The position numbers and the translations under genes are program-made. The notes beneath the pieces were generated by a model. The model worked only from the letters and a program-made list of their open reading frames with translations. It was not told the origin of the DNA and made no database searches. Below are positions 7,998 to 16,501 of a DNA stretch of 64,000 nt, in pieces; within the stretch, counting starts at the first letter, position 1, and every line of letters begins with the position of its first letter. This DNA is from Pseudomonas cedrina subsp. cedrina (GTDB lineage: Bacteria; Pseudomonadota; Gammaproteobacteria; Pseudomonadales; Pseudomonadaceae): positions 124,001 to 188,000 of the forward strand of contig NZ_MNPW01000002.1 of NCBI RefSeq assembly GCF_001983175.1, written 5' to 3'.

Positions 7998-8030
7998 GTT
8001 CGGTAATCGAACACTCAGTCGATTATCGGA
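7998..8030. promoter_or_regulatory. PcaR operator of pcaIJF
   Basis: GTTCGGTAATCGAAC (7998-8012) and CGATTATCGGA (8020-8030). The core nonamers CGGTAATCG and CGATTATCG start 19 bases apart, like the pair in front of pcaR. Matches the known P. putida arrangement in which PcaR covers both -35 and -10 of pcaI. Confidence 0.75.
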
Positions 8031-8118
8031 TTGTTTGGCTCATTGCCCCGGCTTAATCTCCAAGCACTTCGGCGCCACCTCAGCGCCTTTTTCGATCCAC
8101 ACCGGGAGCCCGAACCCC

Positions 8119-8976
8119 ATGGCTGAAATTCTTGCGCTGCGTGACGCGGTGAAGCAATTTGTGAACGACGGCGATACCGTCGCGCTGGAAGGCTTCACCC
8201 ATCTGATCCCTACGGCAGCGGGTCATGAAATCATTCGTCAGGGCAAGAAAGACCTGACGCTGGTGCGTATGACGCCTGACCTGGTCTACGACCAGTTGAT
8301 CGGTGCCGGTTGCGCTCGCAAGCTGATTTTCTCCTGGGGCGGCAACCCGGGCGTGGGCTCCCTGCATCGCCTGCGCGACGCGGTCGAGAAGCAATGGCCA
8401 CAACCGCTGGAAATCGAAGAACACAGCCACGCCGACCTGGCCAATGCCTACGTCGCCGGTGCCTCGGGCCTGCCGTTCGCCGTATTGCGTGCCTACGCGG
8501 GTTCCGACCTGCCCAAGGTCAACCCGCTGATCAAGACCGTGACCTGCCCGTTCACCGGCGAAGTGCTGGCGGCGGTGCCGTCGGTGCGTCCGGATGTCAC
8601 CGTCATCCACGCACAAAAGGCCGATCGCAAAGGCAACGTCTTGTTGTGGGGCATTCTTGGGGTGCAGAAAGAGGCGGCCCTGGCGGCCAAGCGCTGCATC
8701 GTCACCGTCGAAGAGATCGTCGATGACCTCAACGCGCCGATGAACAGCTGTGTGTTGCCGACCTGGGCCCTGACTGCGGTGTGCCATGTACCGGGCGGCG
8801 CACACCCGTCCTACGCCCACGGCTACAACGAACGCGACAACCGCTTCTATCAAGCGTGGGACCCAATCGCCCGCGACCGTGGGACCTTTACCGCCTGGAT
8901 CGATGAATACATCCACGGCACCGCCGACTTCACTGAATTCCAGGCCAAGCTGGCCAGCGCGCAGGAGGCCAAGTAA
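8119..8976 (+). CDS. pcaI: 3-oxoadipate CoA-transferase subunit A
   Basis: 285-residue alpha subunit of the enzyme that moves CoA from succinyl-CoA to beta-ketoadipate. The ATG at 8119 follows GGGAG about 12 bases upstream; earlier in-frame starts lack a ribosome site and would cover the operator. The CoA-transferase family I fold is seen (DGDTVALEGFTHLIPTAAGH; FSWGGNPGVGS). Overlaps pcaJ by one base (TAATG), implying translational coupling. Confidence 0.93.
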   Translation: MAEILALRDAVKQFVNDGDTVALEGFTHLIPTAAGHEIIRQGKKDLTLVRMTPDLVYDQLIGAGCARKLIFSWGGNPGVGSLHRLRDAVEKQWPQPLEIEEHSHADLANAYVAGASGLPFAVLRAYAGSDLPKVNPLIKTVTCPFTGEVLAAVPSVRPDVTVIHAQKADRKGNVLLWGILGVQKEAALAAKRCIVTVEEIVDDLNAPMNSCVLPTWALTAVCHVPGGAHPSYAHGYNERDNRFYQAWDPIARDRGTFTAWIDEYIHGTADFTEFQAKLASAQEAK

Positions 8977-9755
8977 TGGCTTACTCGACCAATGAAATGA
9001 TGACCGTCGCCGCCGCGCGCCGCCTCAAGAATGGCGCCGTATGCTTTGTCGGCATCGGCCTGCCGTCCAAGGCGGCCAACCTGGCGCGCCTGACTTCGTC
9101 GCCGGACGTAGTGCTGATCTACGAGTCCGGCCCGATAGGCGCCAAGCCGTCGGTGCTGCCACTGTCCATCGGCGACGGCGAACTGGCGGAAACTGCTGAC
9201 ACCGTGGTGCCCACCGGAGAGATCTTTCGCTACTGGCTACAGGGCGGGCGCATTGACGTGGGCTTTCTCGGCGCGGCCCAGGTTGACCGCTTCGGCAACA
9301 TCAACACCACCGTGGTCGGTGATTACCACCAGCCCAAAGTGCGCCTGCCGGGTGCGGGTGGCGCGCCGGAGATCGCAGGTTCCGCCAAGAGCGTGTTGAT
9401 TATCCTCAAGCAATCGGCGCGTTCGTTTGTCGACAAGCTGGACTTCATCACCTCGGTGGGCCACGGCGAAGGCGGCGACTCGCGCAAACGCCTGGGCCTG
9501 CCGGGTGCCGGGCCGGTTGGGATTATTACCGACCTGTGCATCATGGAGCCGGAAGAGGGCACCCATGAATTCGTGGTCACTGCGCTGCACCCTGGTGTGA
9601 CCCGTGAACAAGTGGCGGCCGCCACCGGTTGGGCGATTCGTTTTGCCGACCAGGTCCACACCACCGCCGCACCGACTGATGTTGAGCTGACCGCCTTGCG
9701 TGACCTTGAAGCACGCACCGCGGCCGCCCATGGCCAAGCGCCCGGAGAAGCCTGA
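8976..9755 (+). CDS. pcaJ: 3-oxoadipate CoA-transferase subunit B
   Basis: 259-residue beta subunit carrying the catalytic glutamate in the motif YESGPIGAK (near residues 49-57), the counterpart of the SENG/ESG active site of family I CoA-transferases. The C-terminal half includes [19 protein letters not shown]. The start overlaps the pcaI stop and the stop overlaps the pcaF start (TGATG), so IJF form one translational unit. Confidence 0.93.
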   Translation: MAYSTNEMMTVAAARRLKNGAVCFVGIGLPSKAANLARLTSSPDVVLIYESGPIGAKPSVLPLSIGDGELAETADTVVPTGEIFRYWLQGGRIDVGFLGAAQVDRFGNINTTVVGDYHQPKVRLPGAGGAPEIAGSAKSVLIILKQSARSFVDKLDFITSVGHGEGGDSRKRLGLPGAGPVGIITDLCIMEPEEGTHEFVVTALHPGVTREQVAAATGWAIRFADQVHTTAAPTDVELTALRDLEARTAAAHGQAPGEA

Positions 9756-10954
9756 TGCGTGATGTGTTTATCTGCGATGCCATTCGCACCCCCATCGGCC
9801 GTTTTGGCGGCGGCCTGTCCACCGTGCGGGCCGATGACCTGGCGGCCCTGCCGATCAAAGCGCTGATCGAGCGCAACCCGTCGGTGGATTGGGCCGCGGT
9901 CGACGAAGTGTTCCTCGGCTGCGCCAACCAGGCCGGTGAAGACAACCGCAACGTGGCGCGCATGGCACTGTTGCTGGCGGGCCTGCCGGAAAGCATTCCG
10001 GGCGTGACCCTCAATCGCTTGTGCGCCTCGGGTATGGACGCCATTGGCACGGCCTTTCGCGCCATTGCCAGCGGCGAGATGGAGCTGGCGATTGCCGGTG
10101 GCGTCGAGTCGATGTCCCGCGCGCCGTTCGTGATGGGCAAGGCTGACGCGGCGTTCTCGCGCAACATGAAACTGGAAGACACCACCATCGGCTGGCGTTT
10201 TATCAACCCGTTGATGAAGGCGCAGTACGGCGTAGACGCGATGCCGCAGACCGGCGATAACGTCGCCGACGATTACACGATCTCCCGCGCCGACCAGGAC
10301 GCCTTCGCCCTGCGCAGCCAGCAACGTACCGCTGCGGCGCAAGCTGCGGGCTTTTTCGCCGAGGAAATCGTGCCGGTGCGGGTGGCCCATAAAAAAGGCG
10401 AAACCGTGGTGGAGCACGATGAGCATCCGCGGGACACCAGCCTGGAAGCCCTCGCCAGACTCAAACCGGTCAACGGTCCCGACAAAACCGTCACCGCCGG
10501 CAATGCCTCGGGGGTGAATGACGGCGCGGCGGCGCTGATCCTGGCGTCCGCCGAAGCCGTCAAGCAGCATGGCCTGACTGCCCGCGCCCGGGTATTGGGC
10601 ATGGCCAGCGCCGCTGTCGCGCCGCGGGTGATGGGCATCGGCCCGGTGCCGGCGGTACGCAAGCTGGTGGAGCGCCTTGGCCTGGCGGTCACCGACTTTG
10701 ACGTGATCGAACTCAACGAAGCCTTCGCCAGCCAAGGCCTGGCGGTGCTGCGTGAACTGGGCATCGCCGACGACGCGCCGCAGGTCAACCCGAACGGCGG
10801 TGCCATTGCTCTTGGTCACCCGCTGGGCATGAGCGGCGCGCGCCTGGTGCTGACCGCCCTGCATCAGCTTGAAAAAACCGGCGGCCGCAAAGGTCTGGCG
10901 ACCATGTGCGTGGGTGTCGGCCAAGGCTTGGCCCTGGCGATCGAACGCGTCTAA
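9755..10954 (+). CDS. pcaF: 3-oxoadipyl-CoA thiolase
   Basis: 399-residue thiolase that cleaves beta-ketoadipyl-CoA into succinyl-CoA and acetyl-CoA, the last step of the pathway. Catalytic residues of the thiolase family are present: nucleophile Cys90 ([12 protein letters not shown]), His355 ([10 protein letters not shown]) and Cys385 (MCVGVGQG). The last base of the pcaJ stop is the first of its ATG. PcaF and PaaJ are close relatives; the neighbours identify this one as PcaF. Confidence 0.93.
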   Translation: MRDVFICDAIRTPIGRFGGGLSTVRADDLAALPIKALIERNPSVDWAAVDEVFLGCANQAGEDNRNVARMALLLAGLPESIPGVTLNRLCASGMDAIGTAFRAIASGEMELAIAGGVESMSRAPFVMGKADAAFSRNMKLEDTTIGWRFINPLMKAQYGVDAMPQTGDNVADDYTISRADQDAFALRSQQRTAAAQAAGFFAEEIVPVRVAHKKGETVVEHDEHPRDTSLEALARLKPVNGPDKTVTAGNASGVNDGAAALILASAEAVKQHGLTARARVLGMASAAVAPRVMGIGPVPAVRKLVERLGLAVTDFDVIELNEAFASQGLAVLRELGIADDAPQVNPNGGAIALGHPLGMSGARLVLTALHQLEKTGGRKGLATMCVGVGQGLALAIERV

Positions 10955-10977
10955 GTCTAATAAGAGAGGATGGCTCC

Positions 10978-11682
10978 ATGAGTGACAAGCCTGGATACCG
11001 GCGCCCGCAAGCGGGTACACAACCGGATTACCTGCACCCGGCCTACCAGTCGACGAACCTGCGTTCGCCGTCCAAGCCCTTGGTGTTTCTGCCGCATTCC
11101 TTGTCGGAAATCACCGGCCCGACCATCGGTGCCGAGCGTATCAATGCGACGGATAACGACCTGACCGCCCAGCACGAGGGTGAGCCCCAGGGCGAACGCA
11201 TCATTATTCACGGCCGTGTGCTGGATGAAGACGGCCTGCCGGTCCCCGGCATCCTGGTGGAAATCTGGCAGGCCAATGCGGCCGGGCGCTACAACCATCC
11301 GCGTGACCTGCACGACGCGCCGCTGGACCCCAACTTCACCGGCACCGGTCGCACCGTCACCGACGCCGAAGGTTGGTACCAGTTCCAGACCATCAAGCCC
11401 GGCGCCTACCCGTGGGGCAACCATCCCAATGCGTGGCGCCCGGCGCATATCCACTTTTCGCTGTTCGGGCCGAGCGTGCTGACGCGGCTGGTCACGCAGA
11501 TGTACTTCCCCGGCGACCCGCTGCTGGCCTACGACCCGATCTACAACTGCGTGCCGGACACCTCGGCCAAGGAACGTTTGATCGCCCGTTTCGACCTGGA
11601 AAAAACCATTCCTTCCTATGCCCTCGGCTACCGCTGGGACATCGTCCTGCGCGGCCGCGACGCCACGCCGATGGAGAAATGA
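10978..11682 (+). CDS. pcaH: Protocatechuate 3,4-dioxygenase beta subunit
   Basis: 234-residue iron-binding subunit of intradiol ring cleavage (protocatechuate to 3-carboxy-cis,cis-muconate). The four Fe(III) ligands expected in the family are visible: Tyr105 (GRYNHP), Tyr144 (GAYPWG), His157 and His159 (PAHIHF). GAGAGGA precedes the ATG. It starts 23 bases after pcaF and is followed after one base by pcaG. Confidence 0.95.
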   Translation: MSDKPGYRRPQAGTQPDYLHPAYQSTNLRSPSKPLVFLPHSLSEITGPTIGAERINATDNDLTAQHEGEPQGERIIIHGRVLDEDGLPVPGILVEIWQANAAGRYNHPRDLHDAPLDPNFTGTGRTVTDAEGWYQFQTIKPGAYPWGNHPNAWRPAHIHFSLFGPSVLTRLVTQMYFPGDPLLAYDPIYNCVPDTSAKERLIARFDLEKTIPSYALGYRWDIVLRGRDATPMEK

Positions 11683-11683
11683 G

Positions 11684-12250
11684 ATGACACTCAATGCGAC
11701 CACATCCCACACCGTCGGGCCGTATTACCACATTGGCCTGACCTGGCTGAACCGCGAAGACTTGACCGTGGCCGCCACCCTTGGCGAACGCGTGGCGATC
11801 AGCGGGCAGGTGGTGGATGGCAACGGCGACGTCGTCAACGACGCCATGCTGGAAGTCTGGCAGGCCAACGCCGCCGGCAAGTATGACCACCCGGAAGATC
11901 AGCAGGACAAAGCGCTGGACCCGAACTTCGAAGGGTTCGGCCGGGTGCCGGTGGATGCGCAGGGGCGGTTTCGCTTTACCACCATCAAGCCGGGCGCCGT
12001 GCCGGGATTGAAAGGCACGACCCAGGCGCCGCACCTGGTGGTGCTGGTGTTTGCGCGGGGGCTGGTGAAGCATTTGCTGACGCGGATTTATTTTGACGGC
12101 GAAGCGCTGAATGGGGATGACCCGTTGTTGGCGTGTGTGCCGGGCGAACGCCGTGGAACCTTGATTGCAAAGCAGGATGCGCAGGGTGTGTATCAGTGGG
12201 ATGTGGTTTTGCAGGGAACAGATAGAGAAACGGTATTTTTCGATTATTGA
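11684..12250 (+). CDS. pcaG: Protocatechuate 3,4-dioxygenase alpha subunit
   Basis: 188-residue partner of PcaH, homologous to it (VGPYYHIGLTW; VWQANAAGKYDHP; KPGAVPG) but without the tyrosine and histidine iron ligands, as is normal for alpha subunits, which shape the active-site pocket. Slightly shorter than P. putida PcaG (about 200). The ATG lies one base after the pcaH stop. A REPIN follows within 20 bases. Confidence 0.94.
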   Translation: MTLNATTSHTVGPYYHIGLTWLNREDLTVAATLGERVAISGQVVDGNGDVVNDAMLEVWQANAAGKYDHPEDQQDKALDPNFEGFGRVPVDAQGRFRFTTIKPGAVPGLKGTTQAPHLVVLVFARGLVKHLLTRIYFDGEALNGDDPLLACVPGERRGTLIAKQDAQGVYQWDVVLQGTDRETVFFDY

Positions 12251-12268
12251 GCTGGCCGTGAAGGCCCT

Positions 12269-12340
12269 ATCGCAGGCAAGCCAGCTCCCACATTTTGAAT
12301 TGTGAACACCGTAAAATGTGGGAGCTGGCTTGCCTGCGAT
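12269..12340. repeat. REPIN, perfect 28-bp inverted repeat
   Basis: Arms 12269-12296 and 12313-12340 are exact reverse complements (ATCGCAGGCAAGCCAGCTCC and on) around a 16-base loop. It separates pcaG from pcaT and may stabilise or attenuate the mRNA. Confidence 0.9.
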
Positions 12341-12438
12341 GAGGCCCTCCCAGTCGATGCATACCCAAAAGTCTGCTTGCGGAACGAGCCTGTTGCAAAG
12401 TATGTCTAGGCTATAACCGTTCCCACTGAGTAAAAACC

Positions 12439-13734
12439 ATGACAACAAAAACCAGTCATTACACCGGAGAAGAACGCAGCAAGCGGATTTTTGCCATCGT
12501 CGGCGCGTCCTCCGGCAACTTGGTCGAATGGTTCGACTTCTACGTCTACGCCTTCTGCGCCATCTACTTTGCCCCGGCGTTTTTCCCCTCGGATAACCCC
12601 ACCGTCCAGTTGGTGAACACCGCCGGTGTGTTCGCCGCCGGGTTCCTGATGCGGCCCATCGGCGGCTGGCTGTTCGGTCGAGTGGCCGACAAGCATGGTC
12701 GCAAGAATTCCATGATGATTTCGGTGCTGATGATGTGCGCCGGTTCCCTGGTGATCGCCTTTCTGCCGACTTACAACGACATCGGCGTGTGGGCGCCGAT
12801 CCTGCTGCTGATCGCCCGCCTGTTCCAGGGCTTGTCCGTGGGCGGCGAGTACGGCACCACCGCGACCTACATGAGCGAAGTGGCGCTCAAGGGCCAGCGC
12901 GGTTTCTTCGCCTCGTTCCAGTACCTGACTCTGATCGGCGGGCAGTTGCTGGCTGTGCTGGTGGTGGTGATCCTGCAACAGATTCTCACCGAAGAAGAAC
13001 TGCGGGCATGGGGCTGGCGAATTCCGTTCGTGATCGGCGCCGTCGCCGCGGTGATCTCCCTGCTGCTGCGGCGCACCCTGAAAGAAACCACCAGCAAGGA
13101 AATGCGCGAAGACAAGGACGCCGGCAGCATCGCCGCGCTGTTTCGTGACCACAAGGCCGCGTTCTTCACCGTGCTGGGCTACACCGCCGGCGGTTCGCTG
13201 ATTTTCTACACCTTCACCACCTACATGCAGAAGTACTTGGTCAACACCGTGGGCATGCACGCCAAGACCTCAAGCTACATCATGACCGGCGCCTTGTTTC
13301 TCTACATGTGCATGCAGCCGCTGTTCGGCATGTTGGCGGACAAGATCGGTCGGCGTAACTCAATGTTGTGGTTTGCAGGCCTCGGCACGTTGTTCACCGT
13401 GCCGATCCTGCTGACCCTGAAAACCGTCAGCAGCCCGTTCCTGGCCTTTGTGCTGATCACCCTGGCGCTGGCGATTGTCAGCTTCTATACCTCCATCAGC
13501 GGCCTGGTCAAAGCGGAGATGTTCCCGCCTCAGGTACGTGCCTTGGGCGTGGGCCTGGCGTATGCGGTGGCCAATGCGATCTTTGGCGGTTCGGCGGAGT
13601 TCGTCGCGTTGAGCCTCAAATCCATCGGCATGGAAAACAGCTTCTATTGGTACGTCACGGCGATGATGGCGATCGCTTTTCTGTTCAGCTTGCGCTTGCC
13701 GAAACAGGCGGCGTATTTGCATCACGATCTGTAA
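12439..13734 (+). CDS. pcaT: MFS dicarboxylate transporter PcaT
   Basis: 431-residue member of the metabolite:H+ symporter group (KgtP/ProP-like), thought to import beta-ketoadipate. Typical N-terminal motif [18 protein letters not shown], then [14 protein letters not shown] (loop 2-3) and [16 protein letters not shown]. Twelve membrane helices are expected. It is followed by pcaB after ten bases, reproducing the pcaT-B-D-C order known from P. putida. The substrate is inferred from this context. Confidence 0.87.
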   Translation: MTTKTSHYTGEERSKRIFAIVGASSGNLVEWFDFYVYAFCAIYFAPAFFPSDNPTVQLVNTAGVFAAGFLMRPIGGWLFGRVADKHGRKNSMMISVLMMCAGSLVIAFLPTYNDIGVWAPILLLIARLFQGLSVGGEYGTTATYMSEVALKGQRGFFASFQYLTLIGGQLLAVLVVVILQQILTEEELRAWGWRIPFVIGAVAAVISLLLRRTLKETTSKEMREDKDAGSIAALFRDHKAAFFTVLGYTAGGSLIFYTFTTYMQKYLVNTVGMHAKTSSYIMTGALFLYMCMQPLFGMLADKIGRRNSMLWFAGLGTLFTVPILLTLKTVSSPFLAFVLITLALAIVSFYTSISGLVKAEMFPPQVRALGVGLAYAVANAIFGGSAEFVALSLKSIGMENSFYWYVTAMMAIAFLFSLRLPKQAAYLHHDL

Positions 13735-13744
13735 GGGATGAGCT

Positions 13745-15100
13745 ATGACACTGCGCACGAGCAACCAACTGTTCGACGCTTACTTCACGGCCGACAGCAT
13801 GGCGCAGGTATTTTGCGACCAGGGGCGCCTGCAGGGCATGCTCGATTTTGAAGCGGCACTGGCCCGGGCGCAGGCCCAGGTCGGGTTGATTCCCCAGGCC
13901 GCCGTGGCACCGATTGCCCAGGCGTGCCTGGCGTCGTTGTACGACGTGGACGCCCTCGGCGTGGCGATCGCTACGGCGGGGAACTCCGCGATCCCGCTGG
14001 TGAAGGCGCTGGGCAAGTTGATTGCCGCCCAAGACCCGGGGGCCGAGCGTTATGTGCACTTGGGTGCGACCAGCCAGGACGTGATGGACACCGGCCTGGT
14101 GTTGCAGGCGTGGCGGGCGGTAGAGTTGATCGAAGCGGACCTGGCGCGCCTGGGCGGCGTTCTTGCCACGCAGGCCCAGCGTTATGCTGGCGTGCCACTC
14201 GCGGGGCGGACCTGGTTGCAACAGGCAACGCCCGTTACCTTGGGGATGAAAATCGCCGGTTGGTTGGGGGCGGTAACCCGCAGTCGCCAACGTCTGAATG
14301 AACTGAAGCCGCGCCTGCTGGTGCTGCAGTTCGGCGGGGCATCCGGCACCCTCGCGGCGCTCGGCGAGCAGGCAATGCCGGTGGCCGAAGCGCTGGCAAA
14401 AGAGTTGCAGCTGACCTTGCCCGAACAACCCTGGCACACCCAACGAGATCGCCTGGTGGAGTTCGCCAGTGTGCTCGGGCTGATCGCCGGCAGCCTCGGC
14501 AAACTGGGCCGTGACATCAGCCTGCTGATGCAGACCGAAGCGGCGGAAGTGTTCGAGCCGTCCGCGCCGGGCAAGGGCGGCTCATCCACCATGCCGCATA
14601 AACGCAACCCGGTGGGCGCGGCGGTGCTGATCAGCGCCGCCACCCGCGTGCCGGGCCTGGTGGCGACGATGTTCAGCGCCATGCCCCAGGAACACGAGCG
14701 CAGCCTGGGTTTGTGGCATGCCGAATGGGAAACCCTGCCGCAGATTTGCCGCCTGGTCTCCGGCGCGTTGCAGCAGGCCGTGCTGGTCAGCGAAGGCTTG
14801 GAAATTGACCCGCAGCGCATGGCGCAAAACCTCGACCTGACCCAAGGCCTGGTGCTGGCCGAAGCCGTCAGCAGCGTGCTCGCCCAGCGCCTGGGTCGTG
14901 AAACGGCGCACCACTTGCTGGAGCAATGCTGCAAACGCGCCGTCGCAGAGGGGCGGCACCTGCGCGCGGTATTGGCCGATGAACCGCAAGTCACCGCCGA
15001 GCTGTCGGCGGCTGAGCTGGACCGCTTGCTCGACCCCGCGCATTACCTGGGCCAAGCTCAAACCTGGGTCACCCGCGCCGTAGCCGAACACTTTGCTTGA
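13745..15100 (+). CDS. pcaB: 3-carboxy-cis,cis-muconate cycloisomerase
   Basis: 451 residues, fumarase/aspartase superfamily. Forms gamma-carboxymuconolactone from the ring-cleavage product. The superfamily signature GGSSTMPHKRNP is near residues 277-288, with the earlier conserved segment LGATSQDVMDTG near residue 100. Length matches P. putida PcaB (about 450). Ten bases after pcaT and eleven before the pcaD start. Confidence 0.94.
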   Translation: MTLRTSNQLFDAYFTADSMAQVFCDQGRLQGMLDFEAALARAQAQVGLIPQAAVAPIAQACLASLYDVDALGVAIATAGNSAIPLVKALGKLIAAQDPGAERYVHLGATSQDVMDTGLVLQAWRAVELIEADLARLGGVLATQAQRYAGVPLAGRTWLQQATPVTLGMKIAGWLGAVTRSRQRLNELKPRLLVLQFGGASGTLAALGEQAMPVAEALAKELQLTLPEQPWHTQRDRLVEFASVLGLIAGSLGKLGRDISLLMQTEAAEVFEPSAPGKGGSSTMPHKRNPVGAAVLISAATRVPGLVATMFSAMPQEHERSLGLWHAEWETLPQICRLVSGALQQAVLVSEGLEIDPQRMAQNLDLTQGLVLAEAVSSVLAQRLGRETAHHLLEQCCKRAVAEGRHLRAVLADEPQVTAELSAAELDRLLDPAHYLGQAQTWVTRAVAEHFA

Positions 15101-15110
15101 GGAGACCTCC

Positions 15111-15902
15111 GTGGCATTCGTACAACTCGCCGAAGGCGAACTGCATTACCAACTGGACGGACCTGTGGAGGCGCCGGTGCTGGTGCTTTCCAACTCGTTG
15201 GGTACCGACCTGCACATGTGGGACATCCAGATCCCGGCATTCACCCGGCACTTTCGCGTGCTGCGCCTGGACACCCGGGGCCATGGCAAATCCCTGGTCA
15301 CGCCAGGGCCGTACAGCATCGAGCAACTGGGTCGCGATGTGATCGCTCTGCTGGATGCGCTGGGCATTGCGCGCGCGCACTTCTGCGGCTTGTCCATGGG
15401 CGGCTTGATCGGCCAATGGCTGGGGATCAACGCGGGCCAGCGCCTGCACCGCCTGGTGGTGTGCAACACTGCCGCCAGGATCGGCACGCCCGAGGTGTGG
15501 AACCCGCGTATCGAGACGGTCCTGCGCGATGGCGCAGCGGCAATGGTGGCCCTGCGCGACGCGTCGATTGCACGCTGGTTCACCGCTGATTTTGCAGCCG
15601 CCAATCCGCACCAGGCCAAGCTGATTACCGACATGCTCGCGGCGACATCGCCTGAGGGTTACGCCGCCAACTGCGCGGCCGTGCGTGACGCCGACCTGCG
15701 TGACCAACTGGCCTCGATCAAGGTGCCGACCCTGGTGATTGCCGGCACTGAAGATGCCGTAACGCCGCCGGCTGGCGGCCACTTTATCCAGAACCATGTA
15801 AAGGGGGCCGAGTACGCCGAGTTCTATGCGGCGCACCTGTCCAACGTCCAGGCCGGGGCCGCGTTCAGCGACCGTGTGCTGGAATTCCTGCTGACCCGCT
15901 AA
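15111..15902 (+). CDS. pcaD: 3-oxoadipate enol-lactonase
   Basis: 263-residue alpha/beta hydrolase that opens beta-ketoadipate enol-lactone. A GTG start at 15111 is chosen: GAGGAGA lies just upstream and the resulting length equals the family's. Catalytic triad: Ser95 (GLSMGG), Asp215 (GTEDAVTPP) and His242 (AAHLSNV). In the operon between pcaB and pcaC. Confidence 0.93.
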   Translation: MAFVQLAEGELHYQLDGPVEAPVLVLSNSLGTDLHMWDIQIPAFTRHFRVLRLDTRGHGKSLVTPGPYSIEQLGRDVIALLDALGIARAHFCGLSMGGLIGQWLGINAGQRLHRLVVCNTAARIGTPEVWNPRIETVLRDGAAAMVALRDASIARWFTADFAAANPHQAKLITDMLAATSPEGYAANCAAVRDADLRDQLASIKVPTLVIAGTEDAVTPPAGGHFIQNHVKGAEYAEFYAAHLSNVQAGAAFSDRVLEFLLTR

Positions 15903-15912
15903 GGAGCTTTTC

Positions 15913-16311
15913 GTGGACGAGAAACAACGTTACGCCGACGGCCTGCACGTGCGCCGCGAAGTGCTGGGTGACGCCCATGTCGAGCGCAGCCTCAACGCCC
16001 TGACCGAGTTCAACAGCGAATTCCAGGAAATGATCACCCGCCACGCCTGGGGTGATATCTGGACCCGCCCCGGCCTGCCGAGGCACACCCGCAGCCTCAT
16101 CACCATCGCCATGCTGATCGGCATGAACCGCAACGAAGAACTCAAGCTGCACCTGCGCGCCGCCGCCAGCAACGGCGTGACCCGTGCCGAGATCAAGGAA
16201 GTGCTGATGCAAAGCGCCATCTATTGCGGGATTCCGGCGGCGAATGCGACGTTTCACTTGGCCGAGTCGGTGTGGGATGAGTTGGGCGTGGAGTCGCGCC
16301 AGCAGACCTGA
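15913..16311 (+). CDS. pcaC: 4-carboxymuconolactone decarboxylase
   Basis: 132 residues, CMD/AhpD-like fold. Decarboxylates gamma-carboxymuconolactone to the enol-lactone. GTG start at 15913 with AAGGAG seven bases upstream. Features: RREVLGDAHVERSL at the N-terminus and the conserved C-terminal segment EVLMQSAIYCGIPAAN. Separate from pcaD, unlike the PcaDC fusions of some bacteria. Last gene of the cluster. Confidence 0.94.
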   Translation: MDEKQRYADGLHVRREVLGDAHVERSLNALTEFNSEFQEMITRHAWGDIWTRPGLPRHTRSLITIAMLIGMNRNEELKLHLRAAASNGVTRAEIKEVLMQSAIYCGIPAANATFHLAESVWDELGVESRQQT

Positions 16312-16328
16312 CCTGAAATGCAGTCAAT

Positions 16329-16398
16329 GTGGGAGCTGGCTTGCCTGCGATAGCGGTGGCGAATTCACCACCGCTATCGCAGGCAAGCCAGCTCCCAC
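16329..16398. repeat. REPIN, perfect 31-bp inverted repeat
   Basis: Arms 16329-16359 and 16368-16398 are exact reverse complements with an 8-base loop that contains an EcoRI-like GAATTC. Closes the pca operon; the gene on the other side runs towards it. Confidence 0.9.
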
Positions 16399-16421
16399 GG
16401 GAAACCCGATTCTGCTGTCTG

Positions 16422-16456
16422 GATCAGCAGCGGCAGGCGCGCACCATACCGCAAGA
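16422..16456. repeat. Sequence shared by the 3' flanks of the first and third M91-like genes, copy 1
   Basis: GATCAGCAG-CGG-CAGGCGCG followed by CACCATACCGCAAGAC resembles 20696-20732 (GATCAGCAGGGGGGCAGGCG, then CGCACGATACAGCAAGAT). Both lie shortly downstream of a paralogous gene, suggesting that the flank was duplicated with it. Confidence 0.55.
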
Positions 16457-16501
16457 CGGTGGCCGTTAGGTTTGCGGCTGGCAAACGAGCGCTGACAGAG
16501 A

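Noticed and set aside
9323..11020. 565-codon frame opposite pcaJ and pcaF
   Set aside because: It crosses two well-supported genes and a gene junction, which a real protein would not be expected to do.
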